Shown: positions 32,446 through 41,578 of the stretch, in pieces
Layout: the number at the start of each line of letters is the position of its first letter
Numbering within the stretch: the stretch's first letter is position 1
DNA from: Aquiflexum gelatinilyticum
GTDB lineage: Bacteria > Bacteroidota > Bacteroidia > Cytophagales > Cyclobacteriaceae
NCBI RefSeq assembly: GCF_024741135.1
Contig: NZ_JANSUY010000004.1
Coordinates: 1-64,000 of the forward strand
DNA length: 64,000 nt
Direction: 5' to 3'
Translations under genes and position numbers: made by a program
The notes under the pieces: model-generated
The model's database searches: none
What the model was told of the DNA's origin: nothing
The model's input: only the letters and a program-made list of their open reading frames with translations

Positions 32446-33633
32446 TTAGTCAAGAATTTCAGTCACCTGACCGGCACCTACAGTTCTACCACCTTCACGG
32501 ATAGCGAAACGAAGACCTTTTTCAAGTGCAACTTTGTTCAATAAGTTAACTTCAATAGTCACGTTATCACCTGGCATAACCATTTCAACGTTTTCAGGAA
32601 GCATGATTTCTCCAGTCACGTCAGTAGTTCTCAAGTAGAACTGTGGACGGTATTTGTTGAAGAATGGGGTATGACGTCCACCCTCTTCTTTAGAAAGAAC
32701 GTAAACTTCAGCCTTGAAGTGAGCGTGTGGCTTCACAGAGTTTGGCTTACAGATAATCATACCTCTTCTGATTTGAGATTTTTCAATACCTCTCAACAAA
32801 AGACCTACGTTATCACCTGCTTCACCTCTGTCAAGGATTTTACGGAACATCTCCACACCTGTTACAGTAGACTTCAATCCCTCAGCACCCATACCGATGA
32901 TATCTACAGGATCTCCAGAGTTGATTACACCTCTTTCGATTCTACCAGTAGCAACAGTACCACGTCCGGTGATTGAGAACACGTCTTCCACAGGCATCAA
33001 GAAATCTTTGTCGATCAAACGCTCAGGAATTGGAATATATTCATCAACTGCATTCATCAACTGCATTACAGTTTCTTCCCACTTTGCTTCACCATTAAGT
33101 GCACCAAGAGCAGATCCAGCAATTACAGGGATGTTATCTCCATCAAAATCATAGAATGAAAGAAGTTCTCTGATTTCCATTTCCACAAGCTCAAGAAGCT
33201 CAGGATCATCCACCATATCAACTTTATTCATAAATACAACTAGTGCAGGAACACCTACCTGACGAGCAAGAAGGATGTGTTCTCTAGTCTGAGGCATAGG
33301 TCCATCAGTGGCAGCTACTACTAGAATAGCACCGTCCATCTGAGCAGCACCTGTAACCATGTTTTTCACATAATCAGCGTGTCCAGGACAATCTACGTGA
33401 GCGTAGTGTCTTTTCTCCGTAGAGTATTCTACGTGAGAAGTATTGATAGTGATACCTCTTTCTTTTTCTTCCGGCGCGTTATCGATAGAAGAAAAATCTC
33501 TTAATTCAGAAAGACCCTTTTTCGCCAAAACGGTAGTAATGGCAGCAGTCAAAGTTGTCTTTCCATGGTCTACGTGACCAATCGTACCGATGTTAACGTG
33601 CGGTTTTGAACGGTCAAAGGTTGCTTTTGCCAT
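32446..33633 (-). CDS. tuf: Elongation factor Tu
   Basis: Delivers aminoacyl-tRNA to the ribosome as a GTP complex. G motifs are GHVDHGKTT (residues 19-27), DCPGHADY and NKVD, with switch [16 protein letters not shown]. Domain II and III signatures follow. Length is 395. No second tuf copy is seen in this window, and fusA lies far away, so tuf is grouped with tRNA genes as in E. coli tufB. Confidence 0.99.
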   Translation of the reverse strand: MAKATFDRSKPHVNIGTIGHVDHGKTTLTAAITTVLAKKGLSELRDFSSIDNAPEEKERGITINTSHVEYSTEKRHYAHVDCPGHADYVKNMVTGAAQMDGAILVVAATDGPMPQTREHILLARQVGVPALVVFMNKVDMVDDPELLELVEMEIRELLSFYDFDGDNIPVIAGSALGALNGEAKWEETVMQLMNAVDEYIPIPERLIDKDFLMPVEDVFSITGRGTVATGRIERGVINSGDPVDIIGMGAEGLKSTVTGVEMFRKILDRGEAGDNVGLLLRGIEKSQIRRGMIICKPNSVKPHAHFKAEVYVLSKEEGGRHTPFFNKYRPQFYLRTTDVTGEIMLPENVEMVMPGDNVTIEVNLLNKVALEKGLRFAIREGGRTVGAGQVTEILD

Positions 33634-33694
33634 GCGTGAAAATCCTCTGTTTTAGTTAAGGTTATAATTAATTTAATTTTTTTAAATGTTTCAG

Positions 33695-33766
33695 AGCCAA
33701 CGACGGGAATTGAACCCGTGACCCCTTCCTTACCAAGGAAGTACTCTACCCCTGAGCTACGTCGGC
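33695..33766 (-). tRNA. tRNA-Thr (anticodon GGT)
   Basis: Minus-strand cloverleaf with acceptor GCCGACG/CGTTGGC (one G-U pair), D stem GCTC/GAGT, anticodon stem CTTCC/GGAAG around TTGGTAA, and T loop TTCAATT. Length is 72 bases and CCA is not encoded. It lies 61 bases before tuf. Confidence 0.96.
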
Positions 33767-33798
33767 TGATAACATTCGCTCTGCTTATAAAAGCATAG

Positions 33799-33871
33799 AG
33801 CGGGAGACGAGGCTCGAACCCGCGACCTGCAGCTTGGAAGGCTGCCGCTCTACCAACTGAGCTACTCCCGC
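33799..33871 (-). tRNA. tRNA-Gly (anticodon TCC)
   Basis: Minus-strand cloverleaf with acceptor GCGGGAG/CTCCCGC, anticodon stem GCAGC/GCTGC around CTTCCAA, and T loop TTCGAGC. Length is 73 bases. A TACTTTTG element at 33887-33894 upstream could be an extra weak promoter. Confidence 0.96.
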
Positions 33872-33921
33872 TTTTGAAATGCTGTGCAAAAGTAATAAAT
33901 TATTTTGCAATTCACACTTTG

Positions 33922-34004
33922 TGGGGGAAACAGGATTCGAACCTGTGAAGACATAAGTCAACGGATTTACAGTCCGTCCCAGTTGGCCGCTTTGGTATTC
34001 CCCC
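33922..34004 (-). tRNA. tRNA-Tyr (anticodon GTA)
   Basis: Class II tRNA of 83 bases with a long variable arm. Acceptor GGGGGAA/TTCCCCC, anticodon stem GGACT/AATCC-type region around GTA, T loop TTCGAAT, discriminator A. It is the first gene of the tRNA-Tyr-Gly-Thr-tuf unit. Confidence 0.95.
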
Positions 34005-34061
34005 AACTGATAATTGCTAAGAAAAGATGCCAAAATAGCTTTTCGTATTCTTAACGGATGG

Positions 34062-34093
34062 CAAAATTATACCCTTTTCCTAAACATTCAAAA
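34062..34093 (-). promoter_or_regulatory. Promoter of the tRNA-Tyr-Gly-Thr-tuf unit
   Basis: Minus strand TTTTG (34089-34093), 19 bases, then TAATTTTG (34062-34069) followed by C. Both boxes fit the Bacteroidota consensus. The tRNA-Tyr 5' end lies 58 bases downstream of the -7 box. Confidence 0.75.
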
Positions 34094-34156
34094 TTATGCC
34101 TGAAAATTTCAAAGTATTTTTTGAATGCCTGCATTAATCACATAAAAATCAATGAT

Positions 34157-36772
34157 TTAATTTTTTTCAAGGTATTGAGAGAGGAAAAATTCCTCATACC
34201 TTTTGGCTAATTCATCCTTTTCAAGAGAAAACAATTCTTTTGCTTTATCCAATACTCCCGGCTCATCTATGAATCCAAATAATCCCATAAAGGCCCCAAT
34301 CCTGACATAATTGGAGGTGTTATCTTTTGCAATGGCATATAAATTATTAATTGCTTTCTCGGTTCCTTCTCCAGGATTTTGTACAAAATATTCGCTGTAA
34401 TATCCGAGGAAATAATAAAGTGACTGCCCACTTTGCGCGCTTAGGTTATTGTGAAACCAGTCAGATTTACCCTCCACCAAATTTGTAATATAATATTCGG
34501 CTACCGGAACCAATAATCTGATGTTTTTCTCAGATTCAAATCTTATTGCTATGCTCTCTCTATCCGCATTGTTTTCATTTTCCAAATAAGCAGCCAAAGC
34601 AGCACCTGCCACATAATAGGAAGGTTGTTCCATCCATTTCAGAAAGTATGGTGCGTACTTATCCGGATCAATCAAGCTAAGCATTTCAATAGCTCCCTGC
34701 TTCACTGTGTTTTTCGGATCTGACTCTGCCAATTCCAATAACCGCTGTTCAAGACCGGAAATCTCCAAAAGCCATTCAGGATGCTGGGCTACCTGCATAA
34801 TTGCAGCCTCCCTGATTGCCCAAAAAGGATCATTTAATGCTCTTCCAACCAAGTAAGCAACTTCCGGATCATCTGCATATGAATTAGCCAAACTGTCCAA
34901 TGCTTCGAATCTGGAAACCCCCAAAGTTGAAATACTGAACTGCTTTTTGAAATGATCAGCTCCTCTAGAGGATTTTTTTTGCGCCAATAACTCCAAGGCT
35001 TCATCCACATACAAATGGGTCAAAGGAACTTTGTTTTCTATTGCAAACTGCTGCCAAGCCTTGTCCAAGACCAATTCTTTTTCATATCTCTTTCCATCAA
35101 AATACCAGCTCACTTTGAACGGAATCTTGTAAAGGGGTGTAGAAGTCAGGTCTTGTTTTTGTGAAACGGTCAGTAGGAGATTTTCAGGCTGACTGTAATC
35201 TACCTCATATTCCAAATTAGGATGGCCTGAAGCTAAAAACCACTGATTGAAAAACCAGTTCAGGTCCTGACCTGTAACCGTCTCAAAGGCCATTCTTAGG
35301 TCATGCACTTCAACACTTGAAAACGCATGTTTGGTCAAATAAAGCCTAATAGCTTCAAAAAATGCCTCATCCCCGATATGTCTCCTAAGCATATGGAGAA
35401 TTCGTCCGCCTTTTGCATAGGAATGACTATCAAACATATCTTCTGAATTGTCATAGTAAAACCTGATCAGGTCAACCTGTTTTTCTTGAGATTCTTCAAA
35501 ATACATTTCCATTTCGGATATATGGTGCATGTCGGCATCATCTTTCCCGTTTTTGTATTCATACCAAAGATATTCTGAATAGTTGGCAAAGGCTTCATTC
35601 AATGTCAGGTTTGCCCATGATTCATTGGTGACGTAATCTCCTATCCATTGGTGAAACAGCTCATGTGCAATGATACCGTCCCATTCTGAATCAATGGCTG
35701 CCCTTGCATCAAGATTAAGTTCTTCCATGAAAACTGAAATGGTAGTGTTTTCCATTGCCCCAGAGACAAAATCCCGGACCACAACCTGATCATATTTTTG
35801 CCAAGGATACCTGACTCCAAGGATTTTGGAGAAAAATCCGATCATCTCCGGTGTATTTTGGAATACCATCTTAGCTCCTTCTTCAAATTCTTTTTCAACA
35901 TAATACCTCACAGGCATTCCTTCCCATTCGTCTTTGATCTCTACATAGTCCCCAACAACCACCGCCGCCAAATACGGTGCATGTGGCAAGTCCATCACCC
36001 AATGATCAGTTCTTGTCCCATCTGCATTTTCCTTACTTGATTTCAAAAGACCGTTACTGATTGTCCTGTATTTTTTATCAACCGTCATTCGGATTTCTTG
36101 TGTCATCCTTTCATTGGGAGAATCAATAGTCGGAAACCACTTTGAGTTATGTTCGGTCTCCCCCTGCGTCCAAATAAGTGTGGGCTTATTTGGGTCTTCT
36201 CCTCGGGGATTAATAAAGTAAAGCCCTTTGGTATCGGTAATGGCTGCACTTCCCAATTCGGGATTCTCATTTGGTTTGGCAGTATATTTTATCCTGACTT
36301 GGATCGTGTCTTTGGCAGTGTAGGTCTGCGGCAGATAAGCCGTGACTATCTGACCATCATAGCGGAAATTCAGTTCTGTCTCTTTTCCCTCATTAATCAA
36401 AGAAAAAATATGGATGTCAAAATCCTGGGCATCCAAAACAAGTTCATTTTGAGGATAAAAATGCGGTTTCAAGGTAAGGACAGCAACTCCATTTACCCAT
36501 TCTTTCTGGTAGTCAAATGACAAATCCAAAGCAGTATGCAACAGGTCAAAATGCCTCGTGTCAGATGCTCTATAGGCAGCAATCTTATTTTCCAGTGCCG
36601 GAATCAAAGCTTTGATTGAGGAAGAGTCGATTGAAACAGGATCTTCAATTGCCTCATTGGTGGTCTCAATAACCTTTTGGAGCTCCTGATCCGCTACAGG
36701 TTTGGAACTTTGACATGACCAAATCAAGAAAACTGAAATTGCGAAAAGTGCCTTGGGTTTATTGAATACCAT
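34157..36772 (-). CDS. M1-family zinc aminopeptidase, lipoprotein
   Basis: Probably trims N-terminal residues from peptides outside the inner membrane. A type II signal peptide ends FLIWSC with the lipid-bearing Cys20. The M1 fold follows: substrate-binding GAMEN at residues 338-342, zinc site HELFH (His370, Glu371, His374) and the third ligand Glu393 exactly 18 residues on. The region after about residue 590 is helical and HEAT-like. Length is 871. It is unlinked to the neighbouring tRNAs and diverges from the biotin carrier gene across a 49-base gap. Substrates cannot be told from sequence. Confidence 0.93.
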   Translation of the reverse strand: MVFNKPKALFAISVFLIWSCQSSKPVADQELQKVIETTNEAIEDPVSIDSSSIKALIPALENKIAAYRASDTRHFDLLHTALDLSFDYQKEWVNGVAVLTLKPHFYPQNELVLDAQDFDIHIFSLINEGKETELNFRYDGQIVTAYLPQTYTAKDTIQVRIKYTAKPNENPELGSAAITDTKGLYFINPRGEDPNKPTLIWTQGETEHNSKWFPTIDSPNERMTQEIRMTVDKKYRTISNGLLKSSKENADGTRTDHWVMDLPHAPYLAAVVVGDYVEIKDEWEGMPVRYYVEKEFEEGAKMVFQNTPEMIGFFSKILGVRYPWQKYDQVVVRDFVSGAMENTTISVFMEELNLDARAAIDSEWDGIIAHELFHQWIGDYVTNESWANLTLNEAFANYSEYLWYEYKNGKDDADMHHISEMEMYFEESQEKQVDLIRFYYDNSEDMFDSHSYAKGGRILHMLRRHIGDEAFFEAIRLYLTKHAFSSVEVHDLRMAFETVTGQDLNWFFNQWFLASGHPNLEYEVDYSQPENLLLTVSQKQDLTSTPLYKIPFKVSWYFDGKRYEKELVLDKAWQQFAIENKVPLTHLYVDEALELLAQKKSSRGADHFKKQFSISTLGVSRFEALDSLANSYADDPEVAYLVGRALNDPFWAIREAAIMQVAQHPEWLLEISGLEQRLLELAESDPKNTVKQGAIEMLSLIDPDKYAPYFLKWMEQPSYYVAGAALAAYLENENNADRESIAIRFESEKNIRLLVPVAEYYITNLVEGKSDWFHNNLSAQSGQSLYYFLGYYSEYFVQNPGEGTEKAINNLYAIAKDNTSNYVRIGAFMGLFGFIDEPGVLDKAKELFSLEKDELAKRYEEFFLSQYLEKN

Positions 36773-36821
36773 GAAAATGCTTTTTGAAGATTAATTGTAT
36801 ATTTAGCGCAAAATAAAGGAA

Positions 36822-37316
36822 ATGTATTCAGTTAGTATCAAGAATTCGGTTTTTGAGGTAGAAAAATCAAAAGAAAAGGTAGCTGTAAACGGGAATATCC
36901 TTGATTGGGACATTTCTGAAATTCGAGAAGGCCATTACCATGTCCTCTACAATAGTCAATCATTCAACCTTGAATTGGTCAGTCTGGATGCAGAAACCAA
37001 AACAGTAAAACTCAAACTTAACAACAAACTCTGTGAGGTAACGATCAAAGATAAATTTGACCTCTTGCTAGAAAAACTTGGAATGAACAACCTAAAGAGT
37101 CAAACTGCCAAGGAAATAAAAGCTCCTATGCCCGGGCTTATATTTGATATCAAAGTCAAAGAAGGTGATGAGGTAAAAAAAGGAGATGCAGTATTGATTC
37201 TAGAGGCCATGAAAATGGAGAACATCTTGAAATCCCCCGGAGACGGAACCGTCAAAGCCATCAAAATAAAAAAAGGACAAAGCGTGGAGAAAAATCAGGT
37301 CCTGATCCAATTTTAA
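36822..37316 (+). CDS. Biotin carboxyl carrier protein (biotin/lipoyl domain)
   Basis: Carries biotin between carboxylase and carboxyltransferase subunits. Residues about 99-164 form a biotinyl domain with the modified lysine Lys131 in EAMKMEN. The first 95 residues are a beta-rich linker domain seen in carrier subunits of acyl-CoA carboxylases rather than in AccB. No carboxylase gene is adjacent, so the partner enzyme (propionyl-CoA, pyruvate or acetyl-CoA carboxylase) is unknown. The gene stands alone between the divergent aminopeptidase and pyrH. Confidence 0.88.
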   Translation: MYSVSIKNSVFEVEKSKEKVAVNGNILDWDISEIREGHYHVLYNSQSFNLELVSLDAETKTVKLKLNNKLCEVTIKDKFDLLLEKLGMNNLKSQTAKEIKAPMPGLIFDIKVKEGDEVKKGDAVLILEAMKMENILKSPGDGTVKAIKIKKGQSVEKNQVLIQF

Positions 37317-37350
37317 GAAGTCATGGGTTTAGATTTCTAATGGAAGGCTT

Positions 37351-37358
37351 TATATTTG
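37351..37358 (+). promoter_or_regulatory. Candidate -7 element for pyrH-frr
   Basis: TATATTTG matches TAnnTTTG exactly, 61 bases before the pyrH start. The base triplet 19 bases upstream is TTA rather than TTG, so the -33 box is imperfect. Confidence 0.5.
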
Positions 37359-37419
37359 TCGGATTTATCAATTTACCAACCTGATTGAGTTAGCTCTTTT
37401 TCACATTTAAAAACCAACA

Positions 37420-38130
37420 ATGAAGTACAAAAGGATATTGCTGAAACTAAGCGGAGAGGCGCTGATGGGAGAAAAAAACTACGGGATTGACTCCAAAAGA
37501 CTTGAACAATATGCCCAAGAAATCCGACGAGTCAAGGACTTGGGAGTAGAAATCGCAATTGTCATCGGAGGAGGCAATATTTTTAGAGGAGTTCAGGCAG
37601 AAAATGCCGGAATCGACCGGGTTCAGGGTGATTACATGGGAATGCTTGCCACATTGATCAATGCAATGGCTCTTCAAAGCGCACTTGAGCAGGGAGGCAT
37701 GTACACCAGATTGATGTCAGGTATCAAAGTTGAAAGTGTATGCGAGCCATTTATCAGGAGAAGAGCAATCCGTCACCTGGAAAAAGGCAGAATTGTCATT
37801 TTCGGAGCAGGTATCGGCAACCCGTATTTTACTACTGACTCGACCGCAGCTTTAAGGGCAATAGAAATCGAAGCTGATGTGGTCCTTAAAGGAACCCGGG
37901 TAGATGGAGTCTATACAGCAGATCCTGAAAAAGACAAAAACGCAACCAAATACAGTTCGCTTTCCTATCAGGAAGCTTACGAAAAAAACCTCAATATCAT
38001 GGACATGACGGCGTTTACCCTTTGTCAGGAAAACAACTTGCCAATCATCGTTTTTGACATGAACAAACCTGGCAATCTTGACAAAATTGTCATCGGAGAA
38101 GATATCGGAACATTAATCACTTCAAACTAA
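37420..38130 (+). CDS. pyrH: UMP kinase
   Basis: Phosphorylates UMP to UDP in pyrimidine nucleotide synthesis and forms a hexamer. It has the amino-acid-kinase fold with KLSGEALMG near the N-terminus, GGGNIFRG (residues 50-57) and DPEKDKNA in the phosphate-binding region. Length is 236. It is followed by frr after 13 bases. The usual upstream partners rpsB and tsf are not adjacent. Confidence 0.98.
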   Translation: MKYKRILLKLSGEALMGEKNYGIDSKRLEQYAQEIRRVKDLGVEIAIVIGGGNIFRGVQAENAGIDRVQGDYMGMLATLINAMALQSALEQGGMYTRLMSGIKVESVCEPFIRRRAIRHLEKGRIVIFGAGIGNPYFTTDSTAALRAIEIEADVVLKGTRVDGVYTADPEKDKNATKYSSLSYQEAYEKNLNIMDMTAFTLCQENNLPIIVFDMNKPGNLDKIVIGEDIGTLITSN

Positions 38131-38143
38131 TACAGACAAAACT

Positions 38144-38704
38144 ATGGAAGAAATTCAGCTGTACCTGGAAGAAGCCAAAGAATTGATGCAAAAAGCGGTC
38201 AACCACACAGTTGCTGAACTGTTAAAAATCAGGGCCGGTAAAGCAATGCCTAACCTATTGGATGGAATCATGGTCGCTTATTACGGCTCTCCGACGCCAC
38301 TTCAGCAAGTAGCTTCCGTGACAACTCCGGATGCAAGAACCCTCACCATCAAGCCTTGGGAAAGAAACCTGATCAACGAAATCGAAAGGTCTATCATCAA
38401 TTCTGACCTTGGCCTTGCTCCACAAAACAATGGGGAAATCATCATCCTGACGATTCCGCCTATGACCGAGGAAAGGAGAAGAAACCTTGTGAAGCAAGCA
38501 AAAAACGAATGTGAATCAGGAAAAATCTCTATCAGAACAGTAAGGAAAGAAACAAACGAATCACTGCGAAAACTTCAGAAAGAAGGAGCATCTGAGGATG
38601 AAATCAAAAGAGCGGAAGATTCGGTCCAAAAATTCACGGATAGTTATTCCGCCAAAATAGATGAACTTCTTGTGAAGAAAGAACATGAGATCATGACTGT
38701 TTGA
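38144..38704 (+). CDS. frr: Ribosome recycling factor
   Basis: Splits post-termination ribosomes with EF-G. Two-domain protein: a long three-helix bundle and a small beta/alpha domain (about residues 31-105) with ELLKIRAGKAMPNLLDGI at the hinge. Length is 186. It is the second gene of pyrH-frr and ends at a bidirectional terminator. Confidence 0.98.
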   Translation: MEEIQLYLEEAKELMQKAVNHTVAELLKIRAGKAMPNLLDGIMVAYYGSPTPLQQVASVTTPDARTLTIKPWERNLINEIERSIINSDLGLAPQNNGEIIILTIPPMTEERRRNLVKQAKNECESGKISIRTVRKETNESLRKLQKEGASEDEIKRAEDSVQKFTDSYSAKIDELLVKKEHEIMTV

Positions 38705-38722
38705 TCGAAGATAAATTTATAT

Positions 38723-38756
38723 AAAAAGGCTTCCTGTGATGACAAGAAGCCTTTTT
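38723..38756. terminator. Bidirectional terminator between frr and the phosphorylase pair
   Basis: AAAAAGGCTTC (38723-38733) and GAAGCCTTTTT (38746-38756) form an 11-bp stem with A- and T-runs on both sides. It ends frr on the plus strand and the convergent phosphorylase gene on the minus strand. Confidence 0.88.
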
Positions 38757-38787
38757 GCGTTTGTAGTAAACCTGATCTATACTTTAA

Positions 38788-39588
38788 TTATAAAATATTT
38801 TTCACTAACTCCACCAACTTCTTCCCTGCTTTATTTGCAGTAGCCACAACGTCAGCATGGGTAAATTCTTTGGCAACTTTTGGAATACTTTCATTGGTTA
38901 TCACTGATATCCCCAAAACTTTTAAGCCCATATGGTTGACGGCGATCACTTCGGGAACCGTACTCATCCCGACAGCATCTCCCCCAATAATTCTACAATA
39001 CCTGATTTCAGCTTTGGTCTCCAGCTTTGGCCCCTGCAATCCGATATAAGTTCCGGTTCTTAGCTTGACCCCCAATCTAATGGCCGCGGACTTTGCCTTT
39101 TCCAACCAGTCCAGATCAAATGGTTCGCTCATATCAGGAAACCTCGGACCAAACTCTTCACTGTTTTTTCCACGCAAGGGATTTTCCGGGAGCAGACTGA
39201 TCATATCTTCAATGAGCATCAAATCCCCTACTTCAAAATCTTCATTTAATCCCCCGGCAGCATTGGTGATGACCAATCTTTTGATACCGATCAACTTCAT
39301 CACCCGCAAGGGAAAAACCACATCTGCCATGTCGTAACCTTCATAATAATGAAAGCGACCGTTCATTGCCAAAACGGCCACACCTTCCAAATCTCCAAAA
39401 ATCAAATCCCCACCATGACCTTCGACGGTCACAACAGGAAAGTGGGGAATCTCCGAGTAAGGAATCCTTTTCTCAATGTCGATTTCATCCACCAATCCTC
39501 CAAGACCTGAACCCAAGATGATGGCAGTCTCGGGGAATTCGATAATCTGTGATTTCAAAAAATCAACTGCAGCCTGTTCTTTTATCAT
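38788..39588 (-). CDS. Purine nucleoside phosphorylase, Asn-type
   Basis: Cleaves purine nucleosides with phosphate to the base and (deoxy)ribose-1-phosphate for purine salvage. The trimeric PNP fold shows the phosphate loop GSGLGGL (residues 26-32), GRFHYYEG, TNAAGG, and the purine-binding Glu190 in KLET. Asn232 in ITNES aligns by eye with human PNP Asn243, which favours 6-oxopurines (guanosine, inosine). Length is 266. It lies 27 bases after its paralogue, and the two probably share a transcript. Confidence 0.93.
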   Translation of the reverse strand: MIKEQAAVDFLKSQIIEFPETAIILGSGLGGLVDEIDIEKRIPYSEIPHFPVVTVEGHGGDLIFGDLEGVAVLAMNGRFHYYEGYDMADVVFPLRVMKLIGIKRLVITNAAGGLNEDFEVGDLMLIEDMISLLPENPLRGKNSEEFGPRFPDMSEPFDLDWLEKAKSAAIRLGVKLRTGTYIGLQGPKLETKAEIRYCRIIGGDAVGMSTVPEVIAVNHMGLKVLGISVITNESIPKVAKEFTHADVVATANKAGKKLVELVKNIL

Positions 39589-39615
39589 AGCATTGAGTGA
39601 ATCAGATAGCCAATG

Positions 39616-40452
39616 TCAAAGTGATTTTACCAATTCCCGTATGATCAGACTCATCCCCGGTTCGGCCTTGGCAGCTCCCGCCAAGACTTCTGCGAGGCTG
39701 ATTTTCCTGACCTTTCCGGGAGAGCAAAGGTCTGTAATTGCGGATATGGCAAAAACAGGCAATTCCATATGTCTCGCTACGATGACTTCAGGAATCGTAC
39801 TCATACCGATAGCATCACCACCTATCGTCCTGAGGTATTTGTATTCCGCTTTGGTTTCGAGATTTGGCCCCTGCACAGCAGCATAGACTCCCTGATGGAC
39901 GATTAGCCCATTGTCAACAGCGATATCCAAACCTTTTTTGACCAAAGACAGGTCATAGGGTTCGGACATATCCGGAAACCTCACCCCAAATGTATCAAGG
40001 TTTTTGCCTCGGAGGGGGTTTTCGGGAAAAAGATCAATATGGTCATTGATGATCATGAGTTCTCCGATGTTGTAATCAGGATTTAAACCTCCTGCTGCAT
40101 TGGAAACAAAAAGATGTCCGATCCCCAATTTTTTCATCACACGGACCGGAAAGGTCACTTCCTTCATGGAATAACCTTCATAATAATGAAATCTTCCCTG
40201 CATGGCGACCACGGACTTCCCCGACAACTTCCCAAAAATTAATTTTCCCTTATGGCTTTCTACCGTGGAAACAGGGAAAAATGGTATTGTATCATAGGAC
40301 ACTTCCAATTCAATCTCAATATTTTGGATCAATTGTCCCAAGCCAGTACCTAGAATAATACCCACTTGAGGTGTTTTAAGAAATAATTTTTTGATATAGT
40401 CAAAAGCAAAATCGATTTGCTCTGAATACGAAAGAGTGGATGCTGAATTCAT
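39616..40452 (-). CDS. Purine nucleoside phosphorylase, Asp-variant
   Basis: Full-length second copy (278 residues) with all phosphate and sugar motifs: GTGLGQL, GRFHYYEG, SNAAGG and Glu199 in NLET. At the position of human Asn243 it has Asp241 (ITDLC). In human PNP the engineered Asn243Asp change is known to raise activity on adenosine-type 6-aminopurines, so this enzyme may prefer a different purine. This is inference from an alignment by eye. It is the upstream gene of the pair. A weak TATTTTTG element lies at 40512-40519. Confidence 0.92.
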   Translation of the reverse strand: MNSASTLSYSEQIDFAFDYIKKLFLKTPQVGIILGTGLGQLIQNIEIELEVSYDTIPFFPVSTVESHKGKLIFGKLSGKSVVAMQGRFHYYEGYSMKEVTFPVRVMKKLGIGHLFVSNAAGGLNPDYNIGELMIINDHIDLFPENPLRGKNLDTFGVRFPDMSEPYDLSLVKKGLDIAVDNGLIVHQGVYAAVQGPNLETKAEYKYLRTIGGDAIGMSTIPEVIVARHMELPVFAISAITDLCSPGKVRKISLAEVLAGAAKAEPGMSLIIRELVKSL

Positions 40453-40720
40453 ATTTTAAAATTTCCCCAAGGTAGGAATTCTTGAGCTATTGGGAACCTA
40501 ACCCGGTCTGACAAAAATAAGGAATAGAAACAATTGAGATAAAGATTCCAATTAACCTGAAAGCGTTTTCGAATGAAAATATGGAGTCGGATTAAAACTC
40601 CGGTTGATTTAAAATTATACCAGAGAAAAATATTTTTTACAACCCTACCAACCATTTCCCAAGTACCTTCCGTAATGGTTCAAATTCAAAAATTTTATGT
40701 TCCACAAAACTGAAAACAAC

Positions 40721-41512
40721 ATGTTAAAGAAAATTTTAATGGCTTCCATTTTTATGGGAATTATCAGTGGATGCCAACAGGAAGAAGGATTGCCAGTAGA
40801 GGATTTAACCGTCACTGAAATAACCGAGGTTGACCTTCCTTTATCCGCAACGACTTTTATTACAGAAAATTTTGAAGGAGAGGTGGTAACTTCCGCTTTT
40901 CGGATTACCGACGGAAAGGAAGTTTCATTTGAAGCGAATCTCACCAATCAGATGAATTTGGTGTTTTCCGAAAATGGCCGGATCCAAGCATTCGGGGAAG
41001 ATGGCGCGGAAGTGGACTGCGAAGGAAGACACAGGAGACGAGGTGGTTTTGGCCGTCCTCCGAGAAAGCCGGGAGAAGATGGACCTAAACCAAATGTTAT
41101 CGATCCTGCTGATTTGCCGGATGCTGCTAAAGAATACTTGAGGGAAAATTACTCAGAAAATGAAATAATTAAGGTCATTTTCATTGAGAGGGAGGCGCTG
41201 AATCAATACCATGTCCTTGTCAAGGAAATAGGGATCGTGATTTTCGATGCAGATGGGGCGTTTTTGAAATTGAGGGAAAGACCTGTAAGGATCTGCGCCA
41301 ATTTCCAAAAAATTGAAATTGAAGACCTTCCGGAAAGCATTACTTCCTACATCGCGGAGAATTATCCCGACAATGAAATATTAAGGGCACGCAAGGGTAC
41401 GAGAAAAGGAGAAGTTGAAATTCATGTCTTGGTGGCCGGCATAGGCGCTTTGATTTTTGATGAAAGCGGCGAGTTTATTGAATTGAAAACCTGTGGAATG
41501 CATAAAGGATAA
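40721..41512 (+). CDS. Lipoprotein with three PepSY-like repeats
   Basis: No clear functional assignment. A type II signal peptide (MLKKILMASIFMGIISGC) gives a lipid-modified Cys. Three repeats of about 60 residues follow, each with the pattern DLP-x(7)-Y/FI-x-N-Y/F, a strand, then FD/SE-x-G-F/I. This is the PepSY-like (DUF2874) pattern. Between repeats 1 and 2 lies a basic, Gly/Pro-rich linker (RHRRRGGFGRPPRKPG). One Cys sits near the end of each repeat (VDC, RIC, KTC). I chose the ATG at 40721 over 40697 because it starts the signal peptide. The sigma factor gene starts 66 bases on. Confidence 0.85.
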   Translation: MLKKILMASIFMGIISGCQQEEGLPVEDLTVTEITEVDLPLSATTFITENFEGEVVTSAFRITDGKEVSFEANLTNQMNLVFSENGRIQAFGEDGAEVDCEGRHRRRGGFGRPPRKPGEDGPKPNVIDPADLPDAAKEYLRENYSENEIIKVIFIEREALNQYHVLVKEIGIVIFDADGAFLKLRERPVRICANFQKIEIEDLPESITSYIAENYPDNEILRARKGTRKGEVEIHVLVAGIGALIFDESGEFIELKTCGMHKG

Positions 41513-41515
41513 GTA

Positions 41516-41523
41516 TATATTTG
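41516..41523 (+). promoter_or_regulatory. Candidate -7 element for the sigma factor gene
   Basis: TATATTTG, an exact TAnnTTTG match, begins 3 bases past the lipoprotein stop and lies 55 bases before the sigma gene start. The -33 position reads TGG, not TTG. Confidence 0.45.
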
Positions 41524-41533
41524 GTTTGGCTTT

Positions 41534-41563
41534 GACTCCGGGGGTCGAAATGTTCCCGGAGTC
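41534..41563 (+). other. Hairpin between lipoprotein and sigma factor genes
   Basis: GACTCCGGG (41534-41542) pairs perfectly with CCCGGAGTC (41555-41563) around a 12-base loop. It is GC-rich but has no T-run. It may end the lipoprotein transcript or shape the leader of the sigma gene. Confidence 0.6.
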
Positions 41564-41578
41564 ATTTCAACATTTCGA

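Noticed and set aside
33785-34033. Minus-strand reading frame of 82 codons over the tRNA-Gly and tRNA-Tyr genes
   Set aside because: It translates two tRNA genes and their spacers. No protein motif is present and the tRNA structures are complete.
38788-40452. One phosphorylase copy as a decaying duplicate
   Set aside because: Both frames are full length with intact catalytic motifs, so divergence in specificity fits better than decay.
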